Shown: positions 1 to 7,000 of the stretch, in pieces
Numbering within the stretch: position 1 is the first letter of the stretch
Layout of the letters: each line of letters begins with the position of its first letter
Assembly: GCA_021839785.1 (NCBI GenBank)
Contig: JAKCAB010000349.1
Span: forward strand, 1 to 7,514
Direction of reading: 5' to 3'
From: a bacterium
GTDB lineage: Bacteria; Verrucomicrobiota; Verrucomicrobiae; Limisphaerales; J093
DNA length: 7,514 bases
Notes under the pieces: model-generated
The model's input: only the letters and a program-made list of their open reading frames with translations
Told to the model about the DNA's origin: nothing
Database searches by the model: none
Position numbers and translations under genes: made by a program

Positions 1-398
1 AAATAGCGCGTGTAAGTCGGATCGGGATCGGGGCAGCCGAGAAGCTGGATTTCCACGACGTAATGCGCTGGTACCATCCGCGTGTAGCTGGGATGGAACT
101 GGCCGTCCAGGCCCTCGGCGGCGAGCGCGTCGCGAATCCGGTCCATGCGGTCGGCGACGAACAAGGCCGGGCCTTCGGCGCGTTTGGCGAGGAAGTAGCG
201 CATCGGCCGGTCGAGCGACCGGGCCATGCGCACGGTCTTGCCGTCGCGGGCGAGCAAGGCGAAGGAGCCGTCGATTTCGCGCACGGCTTGGGGCCGGCCG
301 CTGAGCACGCGGGTGCGGGCTTCTTCCAGGGTGACGTTGTACAGGCGGTTCAGGCTCGGATCGAGCAGGTCCACCACGCGTTCGATGTATTGGTCCAT
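1..398 (-). CDS. Asparagine synthase-like protein, N-terminal part (runs off left edge)
   Basis: The visible 132 residues resemble the N-terminal, glutaminase-like half of the asparagine synthetase B family, whose C-terminal half normally makes an acyl-adenylate and amidates it; that half lies outside the window. The segment DGSFALLARDG (about residues 43-53) aligns with the GDFAFAL-type strand of the family. RSLDRPMRYFLAKR (60-73) followed by LFVADRMDRI (79-88) matches the region that in AsnB reads RDRxGxxPLYY followed by FASEIKAL. VPAHYVVEI (109-117) matches the later 'PG-H' strand. The start is fixed: an in-frame TGA lies at 404-402, two codons upstream, and ATG 398-396 is the first start after it. 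No clear Shine-Dalgarno sequence is seen. Notably the protein does not begin Met-Cys, so the N-terminal nucleophile of an active glutaminase is missing, and it may use ammonia or have another role. It is divergent from the hydrolase gene on the right. Family fairly likely; substrate unknown. Confidence 0.62.
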   Translation of the reverse strand, partial: MDQYIERVVDLLDPSLNRLYNVTLEEARTRVLSGRPQAVREIDGSFALLARDGKTVRMARSLDRPMRYFLAKRAEGPALFVADRMDRIRDALAAEGLDGQFHPSYTRMVPAHYVVEIQLLGCPDPDPTYTRY

Positions 399-702
399 AG
401 GTCAGGGCGATGTGCGGCGAGCGTACGGGCGGGAAACCCGTTTGGCAACCCGCGCCGCGCACAACGTTCGGTCCCCAGCCGCACCGAGATGCCGGAAAAC
501 TTCGTTGGTGGGTGAAGGGCGCGCGACCGGATCGAATGCGGGCAATTTATGTCGCAATTGCGACATTTTTTGCACCATCCGGCCGATTGCGGGTGACACC
601 ACCGCCCGCCATCTTCGCGCCAGATTCGGGTTCGGAAAAGGCGGGACAAGCCATCGCGTCGCGGTTACGAATGGCTGCGCCGAAGCAAAACACTTGCGCG
701 AC
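399..702. other. Divergent intergenic region with central palindrome
   Basis: This 304-base stretch separates two genes read outward. Plus-strand open frames continue upstream from the hydrolase through this region, but their translation is arginine-rich and resembles no protein, so I treat it as non-coding. It holds an AT-rich island (about 544-571) around a perfect palindrome, the only clear AT-rich spot in otherwise GC-rich DNA. No convincing -35/-10 pair was found in either direction, although both gene promoters must lie here. Confidence 0.6.
549..566. promoter_or_regulatory. Perfect 18-bp palindrome, candidate operator
   Basis: ATGTCGCAATTGCGACAT is identical to its reverse complement over all 18 bases and is followed by a T-run to position 571. 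It lies nearly midway between the two divergent start codons (151 and 137 bases away). As RNA it could form a 7-bp stem with an AATT loop plus T-tract, which looks like an intrinsic terminator, but no gene ends on either side. A binding site for a dimeric repressor or activator shared by both genes is therefore the better reading. I do not recognise the cognate regulator. Confidence 0.5.
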
Positions 703-1242
703 ATGCTCAAACCCGACCAAACCGTCCTCGTCCTGATCGACATTCAAGGCAAGCTTGCCCAGCTCATGCACGAGCGGGAGGCGCTCTTCGCCAACCTTCA
801 GCGCCTGGTGAAAGGCGTGCAGGCGCTGAGCCTGCCGATCCTTTGGCTCGAGCAATACCCGCAAGGCCTCGGCCCGACCATCCCCGAGGTGGCTGAGCTG
901 TTGCCGGACCTGCGCCCGGTAGCCAAAACGTGCTTCAGCGCGTGCGGCAGCGAGGCGTTCCTGGCGCAACTGACCGGCACCGAGCGCAAACAAGTCTTGC
1001 TCGCCGGCATTGAGGCGCACGTGTGCGTCTATCAAACCGCGATGGATTTGCTGGCCGGCGATTACGAGGTCGAGGTCGTTACCGACGCGGTGTCGTCGCG
1101 CACGGCGGCGAATCGCGACCTGGGCCGGCAGCGGATGCGTGACGCCGGGGCGCGGTGGACCAGCGTGGAAATGGCGCTCTTCGAGCTGTTGCGAACCGCG
1201 GAGGCGCCCGCGTTCAAGGAGATTGCGCGACTGGTGAAGTAG
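703..1242 (+). CDS. Isochorismatase-family cysteine hydrolase
   Basis: A 179-residue protein of the isochorismatase-like alpha/beta hydrolase family (YcaC/nicotinamidase relatives), of usual length for single-domain members. The family triad is visible: Asp13 in LVLIDIQGKL, Lys75 in PVAKTCFSAC, and nucleophile Cys108 in GIEAHVCVYQTA, where the Glu-Ala-His-Val-Cys stretch carries the usual cis-peptide region. The C-terminal part VVTDAVSSRTAANRDLG (about 125-141) is the conserved segment that follows. Members cleave amide, ester or vinyl-ether bonds of small substrates via a cysteine intermediate in the cytosol; nothing here identifies the substrate, and isochorismate itself is unlikely without siderophore genes nearby. 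ATG 703 was chosen because homology starts within a few residues and the upstream in-frame extension is low-quality. No strong ribosome-binding site is seen. The last 29 bases overlap the convergent transporter gene. Confidence 0.9.
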   Translation: MLKPDQTVLVLIDIQGKLAQLMHEREALFANLQRLVKGVQALSLPILWLEQYPQGLGPTIPEVAELLPDLRPVAKTCFSACGSEAFLAQLTGTERKQVLLAGIEAHVCVYQTAMDLLAGDYEVEVVTDAVSSRTAANRDLGRQRMRDAGARWTSVEMALFELLRTAEAPAFKEIARLVK

Positions 1243-2512
1243 CGAGCTGGGCTGGCGACTTCGATCGCGGCAGCAGAAAGCACAGCGCCGCGCCGACGAA
1301 CATCCCGGCACCCAGCAAGGCGAACGGCAAATCGGTGCTGCCGGTCTGTTGTTTGAGCGCGCCCACGAAGGCGTTCCCGGCCCAGCCGCCCACGTTGCCG
1401 ATGGCGTTGACCAAGCCCATGACGCCGCCCACCACGGCGCGCGGCAGCGCTTCGGCGGGCACGGCCCAAAACGCCGCCTGCCCGGCGAACGGCCCTTGAA
1501 TCGCGACGCACAGAAAGCCGAACGAGAGCCAGAACGAGTATTTCGCCGCGAGCACGCTGCCGATCAGGCCCACGCCGCTCAGCGCGTACACCCAGGCCAC
1601 GTGCATCCGGCGTTCCTGCCGGCGATCCGAGCTGCGCGAGTTGACGACCATCAGCACCGCCGCTACGAGGTAAGGCACGGCGTAAAGGATGCCGGTTTGC
1701 AGGCCGGTGAAATTGTGCCCCGGCGATTTCAGCGCCTCGCTCAAGAAGGTGTTGCAGCCGTAAGCGGCGCAGTTTTGCAGGAAATAGATCGGCACCAGCA
1801 CGAACACGATCGGGTGGAGCAACGCGCGCCAGAACGGAACCTTGGCCGCGGGTTCCACTTGCTGGGCCTCGCGCGCCAGCGTGGTTTCCAAATGCTCGCG
1901 TTCCGCCGCGGAAATCCATTTCGCGCTGCGCGGCGAATCGCTGATCAAGAACCACCAGATGGGCAGCCACAGGAACGGCAGCGCGCCTTCGGCAATGATG
2001 GCCACCCGCCAGTTCGTCTGGCCGAGCAACCAACCGGTGACGGGCGCGGCGCCGGCCACCGCCAGCGGTTGGCAAAGGATCCAATAGGCGTTGGCGCGGG
2101 CGCGCTCGGCTTTGGGAAACCAGTTGGCCAGGAGCACCAACGTGGCCGGATAGACGCCGCTTTCCGCCACGCCGAGCGCAAACCGCATCCATTTGAACTG
2201 GGTGGCGGTGTGCACCAGGCCGCAGCCCACGGCCGCCACGCCCCAGGCAATCAGAAAGAGGCTGATCAACTTGCGCGGACTCCAACGGCTGGCGAGGTAG
2301 CCGCCGGGGATTTGCAGCGCGAGGTAACCCCAGAAGAAGATGCCGATGGCGTTGCCCTTGAGCTGGTCGTCCATGCCCAGGTCGCGCATGGCGGTGGACA
2401 ACGCGGGATCGAAGGCGAGGGCGACGTTGGTGCGATCCACGTACGAGATCGTGTACATGATCAACGCCACCGGGATGATGCGGAGCCACCGCTCTTGGGG
2501 AATCGTCTTCAT
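1214..2512 (-). CDS. MFS transporter, anion:cation symporter (ACS) type
   Basis: A 432-residue inner-membrane protein of the major facilitator superfamily, of normal length, with about twelve hydrophobic segments. The first helix carries YTISYVDRTNVALAF (20-34), the ACS-family variant of the 'YxDRxN' signature seen in glucarate, tartrate, phthalate and hexuronate permeases. The loop 2-3 motif GGYLASRWSPRK (70-81) is MFS motif A. GVAESGVYPATLVLLANWFP (114-133) with KAERARANA is the hallmark ACS helix 4 to loop segment. A hydrophilic loop (about 192-228) separates the two six-helix halves, and GQAAFWAVPAEALP (344-357) is the typical C-half motif. Expected role: proton-coupled uptake of a small organic anion; substrate not predictable. 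ATG 2512 is preferred over an in-frame ATG 90 bases upstream because the added residues are unlike protein. An AGGAAG lies 13 bases before the start, rather far for a ribosome-binding site. Confidence 0.93.
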   Translation of the reverse strand: MKTIPQERWLRIIPVALIMYTISYVDRTNVALAFDPALSTAMRDLGMDDQLKGNAIGIFFWGYLALQIPGGYLASRWSPRKLISLFLIAWGVAAVGCGLVHTATQFKWMRFALGVAESGVYPATLVLLANWFPKAERARANAYWILCQPLAVAGAAPVTGWLLGQTNWRVAIIAEGALPFLWLPIWWFLISDSPRSAKWISAAEREHLETTLAREAQQVEPAAKVPFWRALLHPIVFVLVPIYFLQNCAAYGCNTFLSEALKSPGHNFTGLQTGILYAVPYLVAAVLMVVNSRSSDRRQERRMHVAWVYALSGVGLIGSVLAAKYSFWLSFGFLCVAIQGPFAGQAAFWAVPAEALPRAVVGGVMGLVNAIGNVGGWAGNAFVGALKQQTGSTDLPFALLGAGMFVGAALCFLLPRSKSPAQLATSPVAQSP

Positions 2513-2610
2513 CGGTGTCGGCGGGCTTCCTAACAGCGGCGCGGGCGGGTGTCGATAGCGATGCGCGGACTTCACCCGGATTTCTTGACCACCGTCGCGC
2601 ACGGCGGGCT

Positions 2611-2639
2611 TTGACAGTCCGGGCGCGCTGGGGCATGGT
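2611..2639 (+). promoter_or_regulatory. Candidate sigma-70-type promoter for the Yqj-like cluster
   Basis: TTGACA at 2611-2616 is a perfect -35 hexamer. Exactly 17 bases later CATGGT (2634-2639) is a weak -10 box with three of six consensus bases. Transcription would begin near 2646, leaving a leader of about 28 bases before ATG 2674. It lies between the divergent transporter gene and the cluster, where a promoter is expected. The -10 match is poor. Confidence 0.4.
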
Positions 2640-2673
2640 GCTGCTCAAGATCATGGAAGAGCACTATCATAAC

Positions 2674-2976
2674 ATGGTGGCCTCACCGAACGAGTTGACG
2701 CGCGAGCGTCTGGCCGAGGATTTGCGAACGTTGATCCACGACGCCGAGCAACTGTTGAAGTCCGGCGCCGAGGAAGCCGGCGAAAAGGCGGCGGAATTGC
2801 GCGCCCGCCTGCAGGCTTCCGTGGACAAGGCCAAGGAAACCTGCAAACGGCTCGAAGAACGCGCGATCGCCGGCGCCAAGGCCGCCGACCGCGTGATTCG
2901 CGCGCACCCGTACGAGTCCATCGGCGTGGCGCTCGGGTTCGGACTGCTGCTCGGCGTGTTGATCAACCGGCGCTGA
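2674..2976 (+). CDS. DUF883 (ElaB/YqjD-type) membrane-anchored protein
   Basis: A 100-residue protein with the plan of E. coli YqjD/ElaB (about 101 residues): a charged, Ala/Glu/Lys-rich helical part (about 8-76), the short signature HPYESIGVA (78-86), one transmembrane segment (about 82-97) and a terminal NRR tail. Family members are C-tail anchored in the inner membrane; E. coli YqjD and ElaB have been reported to associate with ribosomes in stationary phase. ATG 2674 was chosen from the length match and from GGAAGAG at 2656-2662 as a possible ribosome-binding site. An in-frame ATG at 2653 (107 residues) is possible, though it would leave almost no leader after the predicted transcription start. 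It is first of three co-directional genes; the next starts 4 bases after its stop. Confidence 0.8.
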   Translation: MVASPNELTRERLAEDLRTLIHDAEQLLKSGAEEAGEKAAELRARLQASVDKAKETCKRLEERAIAGAKAADRVIRAHPYESIGVALGFGLLLGVLINRR

Positions 2977-2980
2977 AGCC

Positions 2981-3370
2981 ATGTCTTCCGGCGATCCGCC
3001 GACCGGCGGCCTGTTTGACTCGCTCCGCCGGATGTTGGAGGCCGCGGCGGGCCTCGCCCAGCGACGTCTCGAGTTGTTTGCGGTCGAGGCGCAGGAGGAG
3101 AAGTTGCGCGTATTGGACCTGCTCCTGCGCGCCACCGCGGTGATAGGGTTGAGTCTGCTGGCCTTAGTGACGGCGACCGCCACGGTGGTCGTGGCCTTGT
3201 GGGACACCTCGCCGGTGCTGGTGCTGGTGCTGGTGACGGCGGGCTACGGCATCGCCGCAACCGTGCTGGCGGCAGGCATCCGGCGACGCCTGCGTGAAGG
3301 ACCGAAGCCGTTCGCCGGAACCATCGAAGAGTTCCGGAAGGATCGCGAATGCTTGGGCAAGCGGAACTAG
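2981..3370 (+). CDS. YqjE-type phage-holin-family membrane protein (DUF1469)
   Basis: A 129-residue protein with the YqjE/'holin-X' layout. An amphipathic N-terminal helix (about 11-47, with RRLELFAVEAQEEKLR at 28-43) is followed by two transmembrane helices (about 50-73 and 79-101) and a short basic cytosolic tail. The tail PFAGTIEEFRKDRECL (110-125) is the conserved family ending (PFA-T--E--KD). Family members are chromosomal, always small, and regularly follow a DUF883 gene, as here; despite the holin name a lytic function is not implied. The ATG lies 4 bases after the upstream stop, so translation is probably coupled; no strong ribosome-binding site of its own is seen. The 3' end overlaps the next gene by 22 bases. 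Confidence 0.85.
   Translation: MSSGDPPTGGLFDSLRRMLEAAAGLAQRRLELFAVEAQEEKLRVLDLLLRATAVIGLSLLALVTATATVVVALWDTSPVLVLVLVTAGYGIAATVLAAGIRRRLREGPKPFAGTIEEFRKDRECLGKRN
3336..3342 (+). promoter_or_regulatory. Strong Shine-Dalgarno that fixes the third cluster gene's start
   Basis: GGAAGGA ends 6 bases before ATG 3349, an ideal spacing, and lies inside the end of the preceding coding sequence. It is the main evidence that the small downstream frame is really translated. Confidence 0.65.
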
Positions 3371-3645
3371 CTCAACTCGCCGAGTACAAGCGCCGCCTCA
3401 TCGAGGAGTGCGACCGCGAGCGCAGTGCTTTTCGGCAGCACGGCCAACAGGTGGTCGCCAAGCTCCACTGGGCGGAGCAAATCCACCATCTTTACCAACT
3501 GGCCCGGCCGGCGGTTTTGGTGGGAGCCTCGGTGGTGGGCTGGCGCGCGGTTGCGTTGATGTCGCGGGCGGTGCGCCTGCTGGGAGGCGCGTTCTGGGTT
3601 TTGAGGCAGGGCCGGCGACTCTTTCGGCGGGCGAAGGCGCGTTAG
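3349..3645 (+). CDS. Small YqjK-like protein, third gene of the cluster
   Basis: A 98-residue protein. Residues 1-48 are charged and helical, with EYKRRLIEECDRERSAFRQH at 12-31. A hydrophobic segment (about 52-73, LARPAVLVGASVVGWRAVAL) follows, and the end is very basic (RQGRRLFRRAKAR, 86-98). This matches the general plan of YqjK, which follows yqjD-yqjE in enterobacteria, but the sequence match is to the pattern rather than to any motif I can name, so the call leans on gene order. The start is supported by the strong GGAAGGA site upstream, and the gene overlaps the preceding one by 22 bases, so the three are almost certainly one transcript. Likely an inner-membrane protein acting with its two neighbours, possibly in membrane or stress physiology; function unknown. 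Confidence 0.65.
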   Translation: MLGQAELAQLAEYKRRLIEECDRERSAFRQHGQQVVAKLHWAEQIHHLYQLARPAVLVGASVVGWRAVALMSRAVRLLGGAFWVLRQGRRLFRRAKAR

Positions 3646-3690
3646 TTCCGCCGGTTCCGCCGCACATTTCCGGACACCGCCCCGGGTCCA

Positions 3691-3705
3691 CGCGGCTTCG
3701 CCGCG
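3691..3705 (+). terminator. GC-rich hairpin after the Yqj-like cluster, possible weak terminator
   Basis: CGCGGC-TTC-GCCGCG forms a perfect 6-bp stem with a 3-base loop, 46 bases after the stop of the last cluster gene. No clean T-tract follows (CGCGTTCTTCGCCTT), so it may only slow polymerase or be chance in GC-rich DNA. Confidence 0.25.
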
Positions 3706-3735
3706 CGCGTTCTTCGCCTTCAGACCTCGAGCGCC

Positions 3736-4062
3736 CGGCAACCGTAATTCTCCGCCGAAACTTCCGGTTCTCCCACCTGCTTCAGCAGGTTTTCCAAAAA
3801 GAAGTTGCCCCCAGGAAGCCTGCCCGCGGATGGCGCCAACCCCGGCACGCCTGGCTCGAAGCGCGTTGCCGACGGCTCGATTTCTACCCCCGCAGCTTGA
3901 CTTCGGTCAAGGCCACCGCCGGGCGGGAACCCTATGAGCCTCGGTATCCCCAAGGGAGCTGGCATGGGATCACGCGTGTCACCGAGGGTTGCCGGCGGCG
4001 GCATGACCTGCCGGGTCGTGACCGGGTGATGGACGTAGCCTGGCAACACCGAAGGTTCAAAT
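3736..4062 (+). ncRNA. Structured RNA, possible stand-alone HEARO/omega RNA or cis-regulatory leader
   Basis: Nested complementary arms fill this stretch. In order: CGGCAAC 3736-3742 with GTTGCCG 3865-3871; AACTTC 3759-3764 with GAAGTT 3801-3806, enclosing ACCTGC-TTCA-GCAGGT (3775-3790); CCAGG 3811-3815 with CCTGG 3850-3854; CTTGAC-TTCG-GTCAAG (3896-3911), a classic C(UUCG)G tetraloop; CCGC-CGG-GCGG (3916-3926); CCTCGGT 3939-3945 with ACCGAGG 3981-3987, continued inside by ATCCC 3946-3950 with GGGAT 3966-3970; and GTTGCCGGC 3988-3996 with GCC-T-GGCAAC 4038-4047, enclosing CATGACC 4002-4008 with GGTCGTG 4014-4020. The right half (3896-4047) is the most convincing. Published HEARO RNAs are a few hundred bases, can occur without a nuclease gene, and sit directly before ATGA or GTGA; this one ends at ATGA 4063-4066. 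Structure is likely; the HEARO identity is a hypothesis from shape and position. The 5' boundary is uncertain. Confidence 0.5.
4051..4055 (+). promoter_or_regulatory. Ribosome-binding site of the Ig-like protein gene, inside the RNA's 3' tail
   Basis: GAAGG lies 7 bases before ATG 4063. It is the only Shine-Dalgarno-like sequence in range and belongs to the tail that follows the last stem of the structured RNA. ACCGAAG (4048-4054), which includes most of it, is exactly complementary to CTTCGGT at 3901-3907 in the UUCG hairpin, so access to it could be controlled. Confidence 0.5.
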
Positions 4063-7000
4063 ATGAATGGCTCTGCGGTGGCAGTTGCAATCTTGATGTG
4101 TCTTGCCGTCTCGGCGCAGGCGCCTCCGAACGACAACTACGACCAGCGCCGGCCCGTCGGCAATTACGAGTTTCTCGAATCCGCCAACAACGCCCTCGCC
4201 ACGGAGGAGACCAGCAAGGGCGAACCCCGCCATGCCGGCGCGGCGGCGCAGCATTCGCTGTGGTGGATCTGGACGCCCCCCGACGACGGCTACGCGGTGC
4301 TGGACGCGACCAACAGCAGCTTTGCGTCGCGGCTGGGCATTTACGTGGGCAAGCGGCTGCCGGAACTGGAAGGCTCCTCGCCGCAAAGGTTGACGTTGAG
4401 CGGCCTGCCGGCCGGACCGGATCATTACGAGTTCCAAGTGCGCAAAGACGCCAAGTATGACCTGGCCGTGGATGGCCGCGACGGCGCGACGGGCGACATC
4501 GAACTGCACCTGAAATTGTTCACGCGGCCGGAAATCCTGGCACGGCCGGCCGACCTCATCGTGACGGAGAGCGAGCCGGCCAGCTTCACGGTGCGGGCCA
4601 TCGGCACGCTGCCCCTGGCCTACCAATGGCAGCATCGCGGCGCGGCGCTCGGCTCCAGCTACACCAATCTTGCGGGTGCGAACTATCCCGGAGCGAACGA
4701 CCGCGATCTCGCGATTCGCGTGACTTCGACCAACGACGCCGGACGTTACCGCGTCATCGTCAGCAACGCGGTGGGGTCGGTGACCAGCGCCCCCGGCGTG
4801 TTGACCGTCATCAGCGCCCCCAAGATCACGACCCAGCCCAAGGATCTCACGGTCGATGTCGGTGAAACCGCCACGTTCACGGCGGCGGCCATCGGCGGCG
4901 AACCGCTGTTCTATCAATGGCAGTTCAACGGCGTGGATTTGCCCGGCGAAAACTCCGCCACCCTGACGCTGGTCAACGTGAGCACCGACCAGATCGGGCC
5001 GTATCGCATGTGGGTCACCAACGCCGCGGGCAAGGACGTGAGCGCCAGCGCCCGGCTCAACGTGAACGTCAAGCCGCCGGCAGTCACCCGGCAACCGCAG
5101 GACCTGGTGGTGATCCTCGGCGACGACGCCGGTTTCGAGACCGAGGGCCGGGGGTACGAACCCATCGACTACCAATGGTGGTTCCGGCCGCGCAAAGGCG
5201 GAACGCCGGTTGCCCTTCCCGGCGCGATCGCTCCGGGCGTCTATCTCTATTCGGTGGGCCTGGTGGACGACGGTTTTTATTGGGCGGTCCTGACCAACCG
5301 GTACGGCATGACCAACACGCGCGAAGCCTCGTTGACGGTGGAAATCCGGCCGCCGAACGACGATTTCGAGCGACGCCTCGAAGTGTTTCCGGAATGGGCC
5401 ACGCTGCCGTTGGATGCGAGTTCGACCCGCAAGGTCGGCGGCTTCAACAAGCATGGCACCGCGCAGCCGGGCGAGCCGCCGCACCACGGCCAGCCGGCGG
5501 CCCATTCGGTCTGGTGGAGTTTCACGCCGCCCACCAACGGGGTGATCACCGTGGACCTGGCGGCGAGTTTCCCGCCGGTGCTGGGCGTGTACACCGGGGC
5601 AGCCGTGAACGGGCTGGTGGCCGTCACCAACGGCACGACGAAGGTTACGTTTCTGGGCAAGCAGGCGACCGAGTACGGCTTCGCCGTGGACGGCGCGGAG
5701 GGCAAATTCAGCCCGAACGTCGCTGACACCAACATCGCCCTGACCGTGTCGTTCCACCCGAAGTACGGCGGGCCGGTGATCGTGACGGAGCCGGAAGACT
5801 TCTTCAATTTCCTGGGCGGGATCGACCTCGTTCCGGGCGGCGACGGCTGCCGCGATTTGGCCTTCCTGGTCGAGGCGTTCAGCGTGGACGGTTTCGTGCG
5901 CTACCAGTGGCAATTCAAAGCCGCCGGCGCCTTGAGCTTCCAGAACCTGGCCGGGCAGACCGGCTCCCGCCTGGCCTTGACGAACGTGACGGCGGCGGAC
6001 GCGGGCGAATACCGCGCGATCGCGTACAACCTCCAGAACCAAAGCGCGACCAGCCGGGTGGCCACGCTGACCGTCAACGTGCGGCCCGCCCTGTTGCCGG
6101 GTGGCGATCCCACCAACATGGTCGCCGAGGCCTGCGGCACGGTGACGAATCGCGTTCTGGCCGAGGCGTGCGGCGCCTTGAGCTACCAATGGCGGCTCCG
6201 GGAGACGCCCCTGCCCGGACAGACCAACGCGCAACTGGTGCTCTCCGGCGTCTCGCCCGCCGAGGCCGGCCCGTACGACGCGATCGTCGGCAGCCCAAAC
6301 GGGTCGATCACCAGCCGCGTGGCCCAGTTGACGGTGACCGTGACCCCGGCCATCGCGCGCCAGCCGGCGGATCAGAACCTCAAGGACGATTGCACGGACG
6401 CCCAATTCAGCGTCACCGCGAGCGCCCGTTGCCCGCTCGCGTACCGGTGGCGCAGAAACGGCGTGCCGATCTCCGCGCAATTGAACCCCACGGCGACCAA
6501 CGCCGTGCTGGTCTGGCCCCGTCCGGGGCCGGCCGACGCCGGCGACTTCGACGTCGTCGTGGCCACCGATTTCGGGGCGGCCACCAGCCAGGTGGCCAGG
6601 CTCACGGTGAACGCCGGCCCGTCCATCGCGCGCCTGACGCTCAACACCAAGGAAGTCACCGGGGCGCCGCCGTATCCCGACCCGGTCCGGGACTGCGCGG
6701 CGGTGTACCTGGAAGCGACGATCAACCGGAGTTGCTCGCCCCTCGGTTTCCAGTGGCGCCGGAACGGCCTCGCTCTGCCCGGCGAGACCAACCGGTTCCT
6801 CGCTTTCACGGCCAGCGTCGAGTCCGCGGCCGACTACACCGTGGTGGTCACCAATGCCGGCGGCAACGCGACGAGCGTGGTCGCGCGGTTGACCGTCGAT
6901 GCCCGCCCGCTGGTGACCGCGCAACCGTCGGCGCAGCGCTTGCTGGCCGGCGGCGCCTTCACGAACCAACTGGCCGTCGCCAGTTGCAGCGAAGTCGCGT

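Noticed and set aside
226..702. Upstream extension of the hydrolase frame
   Set aside because: The first 159 residues are low-quality and lie antisense to the asparagine-synthase-like gene and across the palindrome; family homology begins at ATG 703.
1062..2654. 530-codon minus-strand frame over the transporter gene
   Set aside because: It is an Arg-rich shadow in another frame of the clearly recognised MFS transporter.
3775..3793. ACCTGC-TTCA-GCAGGT hairpin with four Ts as a terminator of the Yqj-like cluster
   Set aside because: The T-tract is short and the hairpin is enclosed by another stem (3759-3806), so it fits better as part of the larger RNA; a weak terminator role remains possible.
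3896..4062. Cobalamin, SAM, TPP, glycine or c-di-GMP riboswitch
   Set aside because: None of the invariant core motifs of these classes could be found; short resemblances such as CACCGAAGG or TGGCAACA are isolated.
3720..4136. 138-codon minus-strand frame across the structured RNA and the start of the Ig-like gene
   Set aside because: It overlaps the start and signal peptide of the real gene and follows the RNA stems; its translation looks slightly protein-like in places but matches no family I know.
3294..4460. Long plus-strand frame through the intergenic region
   Set aside because: It runs out of frame through two real genes and the hairpins; Arg/Pro-rich, typical of a GC-rich shadow frame.
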